From: Gp6-AA40 sp963772955
GTDB lineage: Bacteria > Acidobacteriota > Vicinamibacteria > Vicinamibacterales > UBA2999
Reading direction: 5' to 3'
Length of the DNA: 64,000 bases
Assembly: GCA_963772955.1 (NCBI GenBank)
Contig: CAVYZF010000003.1
Coordinates: 124,001 to 188,000, forward strand
Below the pieces are notes generated by a model, which did no database searches, was not told the origin of the DNA, and was given only the letters and a program-made list of their open reading frames with translations. Numbering within the stretch: the first letter of the stretch is position 1; the number at the start of each line of letters is the position of its first letter. Positions 9,201 to 20,683 of the stretch are shown one piece after another. Made by a program: the position numbers and the translations under genes.

Positions 9201-9839
9201 GCCAAGCAGACCTGTGAAGAGGAGCGCCGTCGAATTGGCGATCAGCATGTCGCGGCGGAAACGATTGATGACCGCCAGCGACTCCTGCCCGGCGGCGGTA
9301 GCCGCCTCCTGATCGAGCGCAATCCACTCGTTCGACACCTGGCTGAGCCTGAACCCGAGATCACTGACCCGGCCGTTGAGCAGCGCGACCGCTTCGACGG
9401 AACGGCCCTCGTTCACGAGCAGCATCGATTGCTTCGCGTCGGTGATCCACTCGCGGCTGAGGGTCTGATACTCACCAAGAAGGCGGCGCTCCCTGTCGCC
9501 CAGGACGAGGTTGTCGGCATACGTCGCCAGTAGACGCGCCACATCCTGCTCGTCGTCGTCGAACGCTGCTCTGGCCGCGCGCCTCTGGGCATCCGTCGTC
9601 GCCAGCAGGTAAGTGCGCACGTTGACGCGCAGTTCGGCGGAGCCTCGCGACAGGTTGCCAAGAGTGGCGAGGGCGGTGATGCGGGACTCGGCGACGAAGC
9701 GGCTGCGCGCCTCGATTTCAGCGAGCTGCAGGCGAGAAAAGACACCAAGACCGAGCAGCGCCACGAGCGGCACCGTCAGCAGAATAATCAGGCGCTTGGC
9801 GATGGTCACGTCCGGAGGATGTCCCTTGGCAAGCGGCAT
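6234..9839 (-). CDS. Membrane hybrid histidine kinase (HAMP-GAF-HisKA-HATPase-REC-REC-HPt)
   Basis: A roughly 1,200-residue sensor. In order (approximate residues of the longest frame): TM1 25-45, a helical periplasmic sensor, TM2 near 215-235, HAMP, GAF about 290-440, coiled coil rich in Ala/Glu/Gln, HisKA with the phospho-His in NMTHEIRTPMN, HATPase_c with NAVKF, DTGIGM and GTGLGL, a receiver with IVDDND and MDWRMPGMDG, a second receiver with LTEDNEINQ and MDLQMPEMDG, and an HPt domain with AHTLKGVAGN. It is a complete phosphorelay in one chain, probably passing phosphate to the REC-SpoIIE protein downstream. The start is uncertain: ATG 9839 is used, while GTG 9809 (TIAKRLIILL) gives a cleaner N-terminus ahead of TM1. 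Confidence 0.94.
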   Translation of the reverse strand: MPLAKGHPPDVTIAKRLIILLTVPLVALLGLGVFSRLQLAEIEARSRFVAESRITALATLGNLSRGSAELRVNVRTYLLATTDAQRRAARAAFDDDEQDVARLLATYADNLVLGDRERRLLGEYQTLSREWITDAKQSMLLVNEGRSVEAVALLNGRVSDLGFRLSQVSNEWIALDQEAATAAGQESLAVINRFRRDMLIANSTALLFTGLLGFLTFRRIVTPIRALETSVKTIAAGDYGKAVPFVDAEDETGGLARSVDVLKQGAAAMDQQRWVKASVSELTGELQGGRSLAEFGDRLLSGLVPMVGGGVAGFYLFDETQGRLRRVSAYGLVETAGSPGSFKVGEGLVGECARGLGVVTLTNLPANYLQIASGVGHAPPVQTTAFPVLSKDALLGVLEVASLRPFSEREQSLVAEVLPVAAMSLEILQRNLHTQELLRQTQAQADQLAEQAEELAAAKEKAEEATEMKSMFLANMTHEIRTPMNAIIGLSHLALKTPLTTKQRDYVSKIHNAGTSLLAVINDILDFSKIEAGRLDIEATDFQIDDVITSVTTLTAQQAHDKGLEFLVHVAPGIPEHLLGDPVRLGQILTNCVGNAVKFTERGEIRVDIEAMERTGEKVQLKCSVRDTGIGMTREQSAKLFQPFTQADMSTTRKHGGTGLGLTICRRLVELMGGRIWLESEPGVGTTFYFTLWLGVGEAKSAARVVPARLARLRALIVDDNDVARQILRESLGTLAQRVDAVASGGEAITAIRERDATEPYDIVFMDWRMPGMDGLQASRYIKSDETLRQQPAIVLVTAFGREEVREEAERLQLDGFLLKPVTRSTILDTLVNVFAEEREHTGKAADQEQDTRLRGARILLTEDNEINQQIAIELLESAGAAVTVANNGREAVDTLSSSTQDAPFHIVLMDLQMPEMDGYQATTKIRSEPRFANLPIVAMTAHATIEERQRCLAAGMNDHIAKPIDPVGLLETVARYDGAVHAPTQARIADVQSTATSDTTLDTGAGLSRVAGNRTLYQSLLRQFVDKQATVAEQIREALNKDERTLAERLAHTLKGVAGNIGATHVQSTAGALEKAIRDGALPPNLQSAIQQVATALDPVVTEIRRLLSENVPGPDTKPATTQVDAAQSRAAAAKLMALLSELDPAAIDCLESSYAALRPLFGDATWPVFEDLVRGYAFADAQARLEQALKSDGVRPLHI

Positions 9840-10236
9840 GCCTACGCAGCACGGCGACACGCGCACAGATCACTAGCGAAGCTCCGCCTCAAACCGTCCA
9901 GAAGAACCCCACTGGCTGCGCTTCGCTAGTCCAGCGTCTTCTTGCCCCGCTTCGCGGGGCGGACATCTTCTGTGGCCGAGCGAAAAACTTGCTTCAATCG
10001 TCACGCTCTTGGCCATAGAAGATGTCTAGGCTGTTTGCCTGCGACCGATCGAAGGTGCCGTGGAACAGCGTGGGAACTACTGCCGGATTGGAGGTCCTCC
10101 GGAATAACGGAGGCAAGATCAATGCGGTGGCGCCGCCACTGGGCCAGGACTGCTGCATTTTTCAAGAACTTGACGCTTCACGGCGGGGCAAGATCAGGGG
10201 CATCAGGTGTGCTCAGACACACCGCAAGGACAGACC
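9840..10236. promoter_or_regulatory. Divergent intergenic region with three nested inverted repeats
   Basis: 397 bp between the divergent hybrid kinase and the GH63-like glucosidase; no convincing coding frame. It holds an 11-bp inverted repeat (ACTAGCGAAGC at 9872-9882, complement at 9921-9931), a G+C hairpin CCCCGC-TTC-GCGGGG at 9946-9960, and an imperfect long inverted repeat with arms 9962-9982 and 10004-10026 (GACATCTTCT and its complement at the ends). These could be regulatory stems, terminator-like structures or a small non-coding element; nothing decides between them. Confidence 0.5.
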
Positions 10237-12981
<2,745 letters not shown>

Positions 12982-12996
12982 AACGGTGCGTTCAGA

Positions 12997-13782
12997 TCAG
13001 TGAGAGCCGGCCATCCGATGAAAGATGCGCCGGCGATCGCTCTCGAAGTGATAGAGCTTGGCGACCTCGATTCGGCGCGCGAGGGAACTGCACACGACGA
13101 TCGCGGCGAGCGTGCCCGCAAGTGGGCCGACCCAATAGATCCACCACTCGTCCCAGCGGCCGGAGATGAGCGCCGGCCCGAAAGTGCGCGCAGGATTCGT
13201 GCTCGTACCTGAGAGCGCCGTTTCGAGAGGCACCATCACTGCGTAGAGCGGTGGCATCAGGAAGGGCGTAAAGCGACGGAGCCCTCGAAAGCCGATGAAG
13301 ATGCACAGGCCGGTCACAAGAGCGAAGGTCGTCACCACTTCTCCGAGCAGCGCGTCCATCGTCATGTAGCCTTCGCCGGGAACCGTCGCGCCAAAATCGA
13401 CGCTCCGCCCCATCGCGCCCCACGCCAGCAGCGGCAGCGAGCCCAGTGCGGCTCCAGCGAGTTGCGCACAGACGTAGCCGATCGCTGTTCGTGCGTCGAG
13501 CTTCTGCATCAACCAGAACCCAAGCGTCACAGCGGGATTGATGTGCGCACCACTCACTTTCCCGACCTGCGACAAGGCAATGGAGCCGCCGACACAACCG
13601 AACAGAAATCCGGTGACGATGCGTCGCAGCACGACATTGGGAAGAAGCCGCTCCATCGGGCTGCCAGCGCCGAACATGAAGATGACGACGGAGAGGCCGC
13701 CGAGCGCGAGGAGCGCCGTACCGATCGCCTCGGAGAGATACAGTTGCCGCCGCTGTTCGCCTGAAGCCTGGCTGTGCGTCAT
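12997..13782 (-). CDS. Aquaporin / MIP-family channel
   Basis: 261 residues with six hydrophobic helices and both half-helix signatures: SGAHINPAVT near residue 85 and SGTSTNPARTFGPAL near 190, with the conserved Arg after the second NPA. The family passively conducts water and sometimes glycerol or other small neutral solutes across the inner membrane. The residue set before the second NPA suggests a plant NIP/TIP-like or AqpZ-like pore, but selectivity cannot be settled. It is the last gene of a minus-strand unit, 15 bp after the GH13 amylase stop, so water flux and sugar processing may be co-regulated. Confidence 0.93.
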   Translation of the reverse strand: MTHSQASGEQRRQLYLSEAIGTALLALGGLSVVIFMFGAGSPMERLLPNVVLRRIVTGFLFGCVGGSIALSQVGKVSGAHINPAVTLGFWLMQKLDARTAIGYVCAQLAGAALGSLPLLAWGAMGRSVDFGATVPGEGYMTMDALLGEVVTTFALVTGLCIFIGFRGLRRFTPFLMPPLYAVMVPLETALSGTSTNPARTFGPALISGRWDEWWIYWVGPLAGTLAAIVVCSSLARRIEVAKLYHFESDRRRIFHRMAGSH

Positions 13783-13797
13783 GGGCGAGCCTTCGAA

Positions 13798-15267
13798 TTA
13801 CCGTGACAACTCGAAGACGTGATATCCCCAGGCGGGCATATCGAGGAAAAGCCCGCGCGCTGCGAGATCGGCCTCATTGCGATCGTAGATCGCGGTACCC
13901 ATCACGTCGGTGAAGCGCACCGTTCGACCATCGACTCCCGCGAGCGGCAACCGGATGTAGCACTGGCTCTGATCGGCGGAGTAGTTGACGACGACGAGCA
14001 CACGATCGCCGCTCGTGCTCAGCCACCAGAACGCGAGAAAGCTTTCCCACGTCCAGTTGTCGTCCCACGCGGGCACGCACTCGAGCAGACGCCAGTCGCT
14101 ATCGCGAAGCGCCGGCCGGCGCACGACTGACAAGAGCCGATCGTAGAACTGCTGCAACGACTCGTTTGGTGTTTCGATCGGTGCGCGCACCAGGTGCGGG
14201 GAGATCCGCTTGAGACGGCCTTCGAGCTGTCCCTGATGAAAGAAGCGCAGCCCAGGCGAGAGAAACGTGACGATCGCCGCCGCTTCGTGCACGCGCGAAG
14301 GGAACGTCGCCGCCGCCCTCGGTTCGTCATGGTTCTCGAGAAACCTCGCGAGCTTGTCCTGAAAGTCGAGACCGGCATGCAGGTGCTCGCGCACCGGCCT
14401 CGCGTGCCCCTCGCGCAGTCGATCGTAGAGCCGCTTGTCGTAGGTGTAGTCGAACCCCTGCTGCTGCAGCGTCCACTCGAGGTCCCAATAGACTTCGGCC
14501 ATGAAGCAGAAGTCGCGGACGCGTTCGCGCACGCTGCGGATCGCGCGCGGCCAGAACGGCTGTGGACGACGGCCCCAGGTGCGCTCGAAGACATCCGGCA
14601 ATACCAGCATAGCCATGTCGCAGCGGACGCCGTCGCATTGACCAGCGATTTTCTGAAGCGCAGCGAGCATCGCTTCCTGCGTCGCTGGATGGCCGTAGTC
14701 GAGTTGCAGCGTATCCGACCAGCCGGGAAAGAACGGATCCCGTCCGTGCGCAAGAATGACGTCACCAGTCGAACGCGCGACCCTGATGTAGTTCCGAGGT
14801 TCACCCGCGAGATCAGCCTGAGTCCCGGAGATGAAGTACTCGGGATTGGACTCAACCCAAGGATGATCGAGGGCCATGTGGTTCGGCACGAAGTCGAGCA
14901 TCAGTTTCAGACCGCGCTTGCGCAGGCGGTCGCGAACGCGTGCCAGTGCCGCGTCACCGCCAAGCGATGTGTGAACGGAGTAGCCGGTGATCGCGAACCC
15001 GGACCCGGCGATGTCCTCTTCGCGCAGATCAGGAAGCGTTGCCTCGAATTCGTGACGGAGCTCAGGGATGCTGCGTGAGACGCGCTGCGAGGCAAGACCG
15101 GTTTGCCAGACGCTCAGCAACCACACCCACTCGAACCCGGCACCGGCGAGCCGATCGAGTTCTGCGTCTGGAACGTCGTCCAGCGTCGCTGGCCGGCCAA
15201 GTTGGCTGGCCAGCGCCGTCAGCCAGACACGGATGTTGATCTGAAACAGCGACGGATAGCGTGCCAT
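13798..15267 (-). CDS. GH13 alpha-amylase family glycosidase
   Basis: 489 residues from ATG 15267 (an in-frame ATG at 15306 would overlap the preceding gene by 26 bp). The TIM-barrel motifs are present: DFVPNH (region I), GVRCDMAML with the nucleophile Asp (region II), FMAEVYWD with the acid/base Glu (region III) and FLENHDE with the transition-state Asp (region IV). There is no signal peptide, suggesting an intracellular enzyme acting on alpha-glucans, maltooligosaccharides or trehalose-type substrates. It begins 13 bp after DUF2950 and ends 15 bp before the aquaporin gene, so it is in the middle of a four-gene unit. Confidence 0.92.
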   Translation of the reverse strand: MARYPSLFQINIRVWLTALASQLGRPATLDDVPDAELDRLAGAGFEWVWLLSVWQTGLASQRVSRSIPELRHEFEATLPDLREEDIAGSGFAITGYSVHTSLGGDAALARVRDRLRKRGLKLMLDFVPNHMALDHPWVESNPEYFISGTQADLAGEPRNYIRVARSTGDVILAHGRDPFFPGWSDTLQLDYGHPATQEAMLAALQKIAGQCDGVRCDMAMLVLPDVFERTWGRRPQPFWPRAIRSVRERVRDFCFMAEVYWDLEWTLQQQGFDYTYDKRLYDRLREGHARPVREHLHAGLDFQDKLARFLENHDEPRAAATFPSRVHEAAAIVTFLSPGLRFFHQGQLEGRLKRISPHLVRAPIETPNESLQQFYDRLLSVVRRPALRDSDWRLLECVPAWDDNWTWESFLAFWWLSTSGDRVLVVVNYSADQSQCYIRLPLAGVDGRTVRFTDVMGTAIYDRNEADLAARGLFLDMPAWGYHVFELSR

Positions 15268-15280
15268 GGCACGAGAGGTG

Positions 15281-16225
15281 TCACGGTGTGATTTGCCACG
15301 AGGCATCGGGATTGTACGTCGTCATCTTGCGCGCGGTGGCATCAGTACCAGGGCCGAGATTCTTCTCACGTACAACCCCGTCCTGGTTGACGATGAACGT
15401 CATGATACCGGTGGCGTCGTACTGTGCCGGCCACGCGACGAGCGCAAATCCACCTGTCATCTCGCCTTTCACGATGTAGCTCTTCGCACCCCCCGGTGCA
15501 GCGCTGCCTTGGGCGGTCAGGATCTTGAAGTAGTAGCCATGAAAGGGTGCCGGCTCGGACCCTTTGCCTCCCACCGGACGGCCTTCTCCAGCCGCTTGTG
15601 CAACGAGATCACCAAGCGGGCTCGGCTTCTGCCCACGGGTCGTCGGCCAATACAACCCGTTCTGTTTGCCGGGGTCGCTCTGGAACTTTGCCGCGTGCAC
15701 TCCGGCCGGCTTTCCGTCGTGCCCCTGTTCCGCATAGCGCCGCTGCGCGGTCACATAGGCACTCGTCGCCTCGATCGCCATGAGCTCGTTGCGGCCGATT
15801 CTCCGCGAAAGTACTTCTTCTTTTCCGGCGGCGGTATCGAATCGCCATCCATTGGCGGCTTTCACGATGGGAACGGGAAACGGCCAGTCCTCGTTGCCGA
15901 TGACCAGCGTCTTGCGATCGGGGCCGGCATCCTCGAGATGCCACTTTTCACGGAACGCGACGGTGAAGATCTGCTGATTCTGGCGAGCGATCGCAGGCTC
16001 TGACGAGTCGATCAACTCCTTGCCTTCGGGGCCGAAGATTGCCACGACGGCATCGAGGTTCCCGGCTTTGACTGTGTCGGCCAGCGCCTTCACCGCGTCC
16101 TCAGGCGTGGCGAACGTCTTCTGCGCCGCGGTCTGTGCGAACGCCACAGCGCCCGCCAGCGTGCAGGCGCTGACCAACGCGATCGATGCGATCAATGCGA
16201 TCCGGCGACGGCGAGTGGTATTCAT
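15281..16225 (-). CDS. DUF2950 family exported protein
   Basis: 314 residues from ATG 16225, which has a good site (GAAAGGTG, 6 bases before the start). A signal peptide of about 35 residues ends in AVAFAQ. The rest matches DUF2950: FATPEDAVKALADTVKAGN, then a helical core with WPFPVPIVK, YVTAQRRYAEQG and GLYWP, and the C-terminal GYYFKIL and GGFALVAWPAQY segments. Function is unknown; the family is commonly encoded next to DUF3300 proteins, as here, where DUF3300 ends 23 bp upstream. Likely periplasmic. Confidence 0.9.
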   Translation of the reverse strand: MNTTRRRRIALIASIALVSACTLAGAVAFAQTAAQKTFATPEDAVKALADTVKAGNLDAVVAIFGPEGKELIDSSEPAIARQNQQIFTVAFREKWHLEDAGPDRKTLVIGNEDWPFPVPIVKAANGWRFDTAAGKEEVLSRRIGRNELMAIEATSAYVTAQRRYAEQGHDGKPAGVHAAKFQSDPGKQNGLYWPTTRGQKPSPLGDLVAQAAGEGRPVGGKGSEPAPFHGYYFKILTAQGSAAPGGAKSYIVKGEMTGGFALVAWPAQYDATGIMTFIVNQDGVVREKNLGPGTDATARKMTTYNPDASWQITP

Positions 16226-16248
16226 CGTGGTCACCTTTCGAACACCAG

Positions 16249-17439
16249 TCATCGACGGCGACCACCGCCGCCGCGTGAAGCGCCTCGGCTCGCCTGACCT
16301 CGAGAGCTCGATGCACGCTGTGACGAGCCGCTCGAGTAACCGGAGAACGCGTCCGATCGCGTGCCACTTCGCTGCGCAGTCGATTGAGTTGCCCCGCTCC
16401 CGTTACCGTACCCCCTCGCCTCTGCGCTACCGGTGCGATTGGTCGTGCGCTGCGTCGACGCGCTCTGCGCGGAGGCCGACGTGTTCTGCGACTGGCGCTC
16501 CTGAGCCTTCTGCTGCGCCTGAGCCCTCTGCTCCGAGCTCGCCTCGGGCCGGTTCTCTTGCCGGTTCTCCTGACGGTCGGTGCGCTGCTCCTGCGTATTT
16601 TCACGGCGGTCGGTTCGTTCCTCGGAGAGATCCTCGCGATGGTCGATCCAGTCTTCGCGGGCGTCCTCACGATGGTCGTAGTAGTCGTCCCACGCGTCGT
16701 TGTACATGTAGGCACCGCCGTGCCACCCGTACGGACCGTAGTAGTAGTTGTTGTTCATGGACGCGCCGATCGCGATACCGGCAGTGAAGCCGATCAAGCC
16801 GGCCGCGACGGCGACGTCGGCATCGTTATCCTCCTGAACGATCACCGTGGTGGTCGCGGGAGGCTGCGTATAGACCACCTGCGTGTTGTATTGCGGGACG
16901 TAGATGATCTGCGGATTGGTCGGCTCGATGACGATCACCTGTTCGCCGCTCGACGTCGTCTTCGTCTCGACGTCCTGCTGGGCGTTGCTCTTCAGCGTGC
17001 CGACGGTCTGAGCCTGTTTCCTGAGCTTTTGAATCGCCGCAAAGACGGCGGTCTTGTCGTTGGTAAACGATTGGCCCAGCACGACGGTCCAGGCGATTTG
17101 CTCAGCCATTTTGGTGACGACCTGCGGAAAGAGCGCGAGAGCCACGAAACTGGCATCGAACCCTGCCTTCACGGCAGCGTCCTGCAACTGCGTGCCCTTC
17201 AACGTCGCATTGGTCTTCAACCACTTGTCGAGCTCCGCGACTTTCGGCGGGTCCTGAGCGCTCATGAGAATCTGCGCGAGGAGCGCGTCTGGATACAGCG
17301 CGATCGGAGCCAGCAATTGATCGAGCGTCGCTGTCGGCAGTTGCGCTGGGGTTGTCTGCGCATTCAACGCGGTGCGCTGCTGTGGAGATCCGCACGCGAC
17401 GCAAGCCGCGATAATCGTGGCGATCAAGAGAGTGGTCAT
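16249..17439 (-). CDS. DUF3300 family exported protein
   Basis: About 396 residues from ATG 17439, preceded by AAGGGG. The N-terminus (LLIATIIAACVACGS) is a lipoprotein-like signal. DUF3300 is clear: LDQLLAPIALYPDALLAQILMS, then AELDKWLK and FPQVVTKMAEQIAW, and VIEPTNPQIIYVPQYN. A short membrane/glycine segment (GLIGFTAGIAIGAS) and an Asn/Tyr-rich stretch precede a highly charged Arg/Glu/Gln tail with repeated RTDR.EN-like units and a Ser/Arg/Gly terminus. Function is unknown; it heads the unit DUF3300-DUF2950-GH13-aquaporin. The low-complexity tail may bind polyanions or the cell wall, which is speculation. Confidence 0.9.
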   Translation of the reverse strand: MTTLLIATIIAACVACGSPQQRTALNAQTTPAQLPTATLDQLLAPIALYPDALLAQILMSAQDPPKVAELDKWLKTNATLKGTQLQDAAVKAGFDASFVALALFPQVVTKMAEQIAWTVVLGQSFTNDKTAVFAAIQKLRKQAQTVGTLKSNAQQDVETKTTSSGEQVIVIEPTNPQIIYVPQYNTQVVYTQPPATTTVIVQEDNDADVAVAAGLIGFTAGIAIGASMNNNYYYGPYGWHGGAYMYNDAWDDYYDHREDAREDWIDHREDLSEERTDRRENTQEQRTDRQENRQENRPEASSEQRAQAQQKAQERQSQNTSASAQSASTQRTTNRTGSAEARGYGNGSGATQSTAQRSGTRSDAFSGYSSGSSQRASSSRGQASRGASRGGGGRRR

Positions 17440-17686
17440 GGGCGACCCCTTGGTAAAGCTCACGGCAATTCGCTCAGGAAGACAAGGCTTGCGATCATAT
17501 GGCACAGCATCTGCCGTACCGACGTGGTGCCGGGCGCCTCGAGCGCACAACTAACTGAATCGATGATACTTGACTGCCATCTTGGCGAGAACGCTCCGGA
17601 AGTGCACCCTCCATCTTGCCGGAGAAACTCCCAAATGACGGAGGGGCTCAGCGACGGGCATACAGAAACAGGCCTGACGCCACCAG

Positions 17687-18011
17687 TCAGACTGCTTCTT
17701 GTGCGCTGACGGCGACGACGCCGTGAAACGACCTTCTGGAGCGCAGGCGCCACAGCCAGTAGGTCATCGTCACGAGGACGGCCAGCACGGGAATCGCAGC
17801 AGAGGCATGATGCGTAGCGGCTCGGGAATCACCTTGGCCTGGCCGAAAAAGAACGACATGGCGGCGAGACACACATCGTGGACATCGCATAGACGAACAG
17901 CATCCCGCTCTTGCGGTGCAGCGTCGCTCCCTTCACCGCATAGAGCGCGACATAGCCGCTCACGAGCCCAAGCGCTCCTGCGAGGATGTGCACGAACAGT
18001 GCGGGTCCCAT
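17687..18011 (-). pseudogene. DUF2306 membrane protein, internally deleted and frameshifted
   Basis: The 5' part reads cleanly from ATG 18011 (HILAGALGLVSGYVALYAVKG, HRKSGMLFVYAM), the usual DUF2306 start with the first two helices. After about 44 codons similarity jumps to the family's C-terminus in a second frame (FFFGQAKVIPEPLRIMPL) and finishes in a third frame (IPVLAVLVTMTYWLWRLR, stop at 17687). Roughly half of the usual 200-plus residues are missing. This is a real remnant, not only a sequencing slip, because the middle is absent. It lies 28 bp downstream of the ADOP permease on the same strand. Confidence 0.75.
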
Positions 18012-18039
18012 GGATTCCTGTCCAATGCGCTCGAAGACG

Positions 18040-20680
18040 CTACTCCGATCGAAGTGCCTGCACCACGTCTACGCGGGAAGCGCGTGCGGCCGGCATCAGC
18101 GAGGCGACGGCGGCAGCACAGATGAGTACGGCCGCCGCACCCATCAGGGGCAGGGCACCTGGCAACGCGACGTCCTCGACAAACCGCTCGGCCGCGATCG
18201 CGAGCGCGTAGCCGCCTGCGGCGCCCGCCGCGACACCGATCGCCGCAATCAGTGCCCCTTCCAAGAGCACACGAACGAGCAGCTCTCGCGGCGCTGCTCC
18301 GACGGCCAGACGCACACCGAACTCGGCGGTCCGCGCACTGACCGAGAAAGCGAGCACGCCTGCGACGCCCACGACGGCAATCAGCAGGGCGATGCCGGCG
18401 AATCCGGAAAACACGAAGACGTTCAGCCGCTCTGGCGACAGCACTTCAGCTCGCACGTCCTCGAGCGTGGCCGCTCGCTCAACTGGCTGGTCAGCGGAAA
18501 TCTCACGGATGACACGCGTCACGGCCGGCACGAGGGCGTAGGGATCGCCTGCGGCGTGAACGAAGAGGCGTCCGCCAGCACCCATCTGCCGGAGCGGCTG
18601 GTAGACCGTCATCGCCGACCCGGGCACGACGTTCTCATCGTCGACGTCGGCCACGACGCCAATGATGCGCCGTGGCACGGGCTTCCCGAACGTCAGAAAG
18701 ACCGGATCGATCCATGTCAGCTGGTGGTTTACGGCATCGCCGTTCGGAAACAATCGTTGTGCGACGCTCTGGCTCACGATCGACACGAGTTCCTCGCCGC
18801 CCCGATCGTCGTCGGTGAAGTCGCGGCCAGCCATCAAAGGGACACCGAGTACCGCAAAGAAACTCGGTGCGACGATTCGGAGTCGCGCATGCAGGTTTTC
18901 TTCGCCGTTTGCGGGGACGTAGCCGTCGACAGCGAACTGGAACCCCGGAGGGAATGTGCCGGTATCCCGCCAGGGCACGAAGCTCCCGACCGCAACGCCT
19001 TCGACGCCGGGCAGGCTGCTGATGCGACGCGTCACTTGCTGATAGAAGTCGATCAACGGTGCGCCACCAATACCCGACGCCGATGGCGGCACATCGAGTA
19101 CCAACACCTGCCGCATGTTGAAGCCGGTGTTCACCTTCTGCATCGCGACGAGCGCGGCGAGGAGCATGCCGGCGCCGGCCAGGAGCACGAACGAGAATGC
19201 AATCTGCGTTGTGGCAAACACTCGCAAACGCCGGTTCGTGCTCGGGGTGATGCGAACGCTTCCACTCGCCAGGCCGAGCCCGGCTGGAGCGTGAGCCGAA
19301 GGCAGCCGTGGGACGTAGGCGAGCAGTACCGGCTGCAACGATCGCCAGGCCGGCACCGACCCAGAGCACGCTCGTATCAACGCTGACTTCGAGCGCGCGT
19401 ACCGAGAATCGCGCGGCGTAGCGGGCGACAGTCGCAAAAAGGGGCTGAGCGAGCAGGACGCCCAGCACCGCCCCAGCCCCGCAGAGCACCAGGCTCTCGG
19501 CGAGAAGCGTGCGCCGGAGCGCTCCGGTGCCTGCGCCGAGCGCAGCCCGTACCGCGAGTTCACCTTCGCGTCGAACTGAGCGAGCCAGAATCAGATTTGC
19601 CACATTCGAGCACGCTATAACGAACACGATCGCGGCTGCGGCGAGGAGCACGAGCAGGATCGTTCGCGCCGGCGCCGCAATTTGATCGCGAAGCTTCGTC
19701 ACGGTGAGTTGGACATCCGATCCTGCCGCATGCGCTTCGGGGTGCTCGCGCAGGAGACCGGCGTGCACCGACATGAGCTCGGCTTGCGCCGCTTCGAAGG
19801 ACGCTTCCGGCTTGAGACGGCCAAAGAGCTCCGTCATGCGGTGCGTTCGGCTGGTGACCATCGTCGCGCCGAGGTGATGCGGGCTGGTCACGACATTGGC
19901 GATGATCTCGGTGTCGGCCGGATAGGGCACGGACGGCTCGAGCACACCGATCACTGTGGCGGTGCGTGGACCGAGACGAATGGTCTTGCCGATGACGGTC
20001 GGATCGCTGTCGAGCGCAGCCGTCCAGTACCTGTGGGTGAGGACGGCCGCGCCCGCGGCCTCCGGGCCGTCGTCGGTGGCGTTCAGCAAGCGGCCAAGCA
20101 CGGGGCGAAGGCCCATGACCTCGAAGAACGACCCGCCAACCACGCCCGCCTTCACGATCCGGGGCTGGCCTCCAAGACCAACCATGGTGAAGTCGACCGT
20201 GGAGAAATCACCGAACGCGCTGATGGTGGTGACGCGTGACTTGAAGTCGTTGATTTCCGGCACCGAGAACGTGGTGTTCTCGGCGCCGAGGCCGGGCGCA
20301 CTCTGGCGGATGTAAACCAGGCGATCTTCGTCGCGATTCACGAGCGGGCGTAAGAGCACACCCCTGACAACGCTGAAGATCGCGGCGTTGGCGCCGATGC
20401 CAAGCGCGAGCGTCACGACGACAGTTGCTGCCAGCCCCTTGGCACGCAGGAGCGCGCGCATGGCGAACCGGATGTCGCGGCCCAGGGCTTCGGCAGCATC
20501 GAACCAGCGTGGGCGCCAGACGCCGCGCATCGAGTCGCGCGTCAAGGCGACGTTGCCGAATTCCTTCAGTGCCGCCAGCCTCGCAGCTGCGGGGTCCTCT
20601 CCGCGCTGCACGCGCTCTTTGATGCTGAGCGCCAGATGCCCGCGAATCTCTTCATCGAGGTCGTCGTCATCAGGGCGCAT
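18040..20680 (-). CDS. ADOP-type MacB/FtsX ABC permease, with one frame change
   Basis: Two overlapping frames make one permease of about 870 residues. The first, from ATG 20680, has the acidobacterial permease prefix domain (DEEIRGHLALSIKERVQRGE), TM1 (VVVTLALGIGANAAIF), a MacB-type periplasmic core and the first FtsX block (AIVFVIACSNVANLILARS). Near 19331 homology switches frame (…GLAIVAA to VLLAYVPRLPSA) and the second frame gives the second core and FtsX block, ending RASRVDVVQALRS at 18040. One extra base in the short GCCGG context explains it. ADOP proteins act with a MacB-like ATPase in export or lipoprotein-type work; no ATPase is adjacent. The PadR gene ends 3 bp before the start. 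Confidence 0.85.
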
Positions 20681-20683
20681 GAC

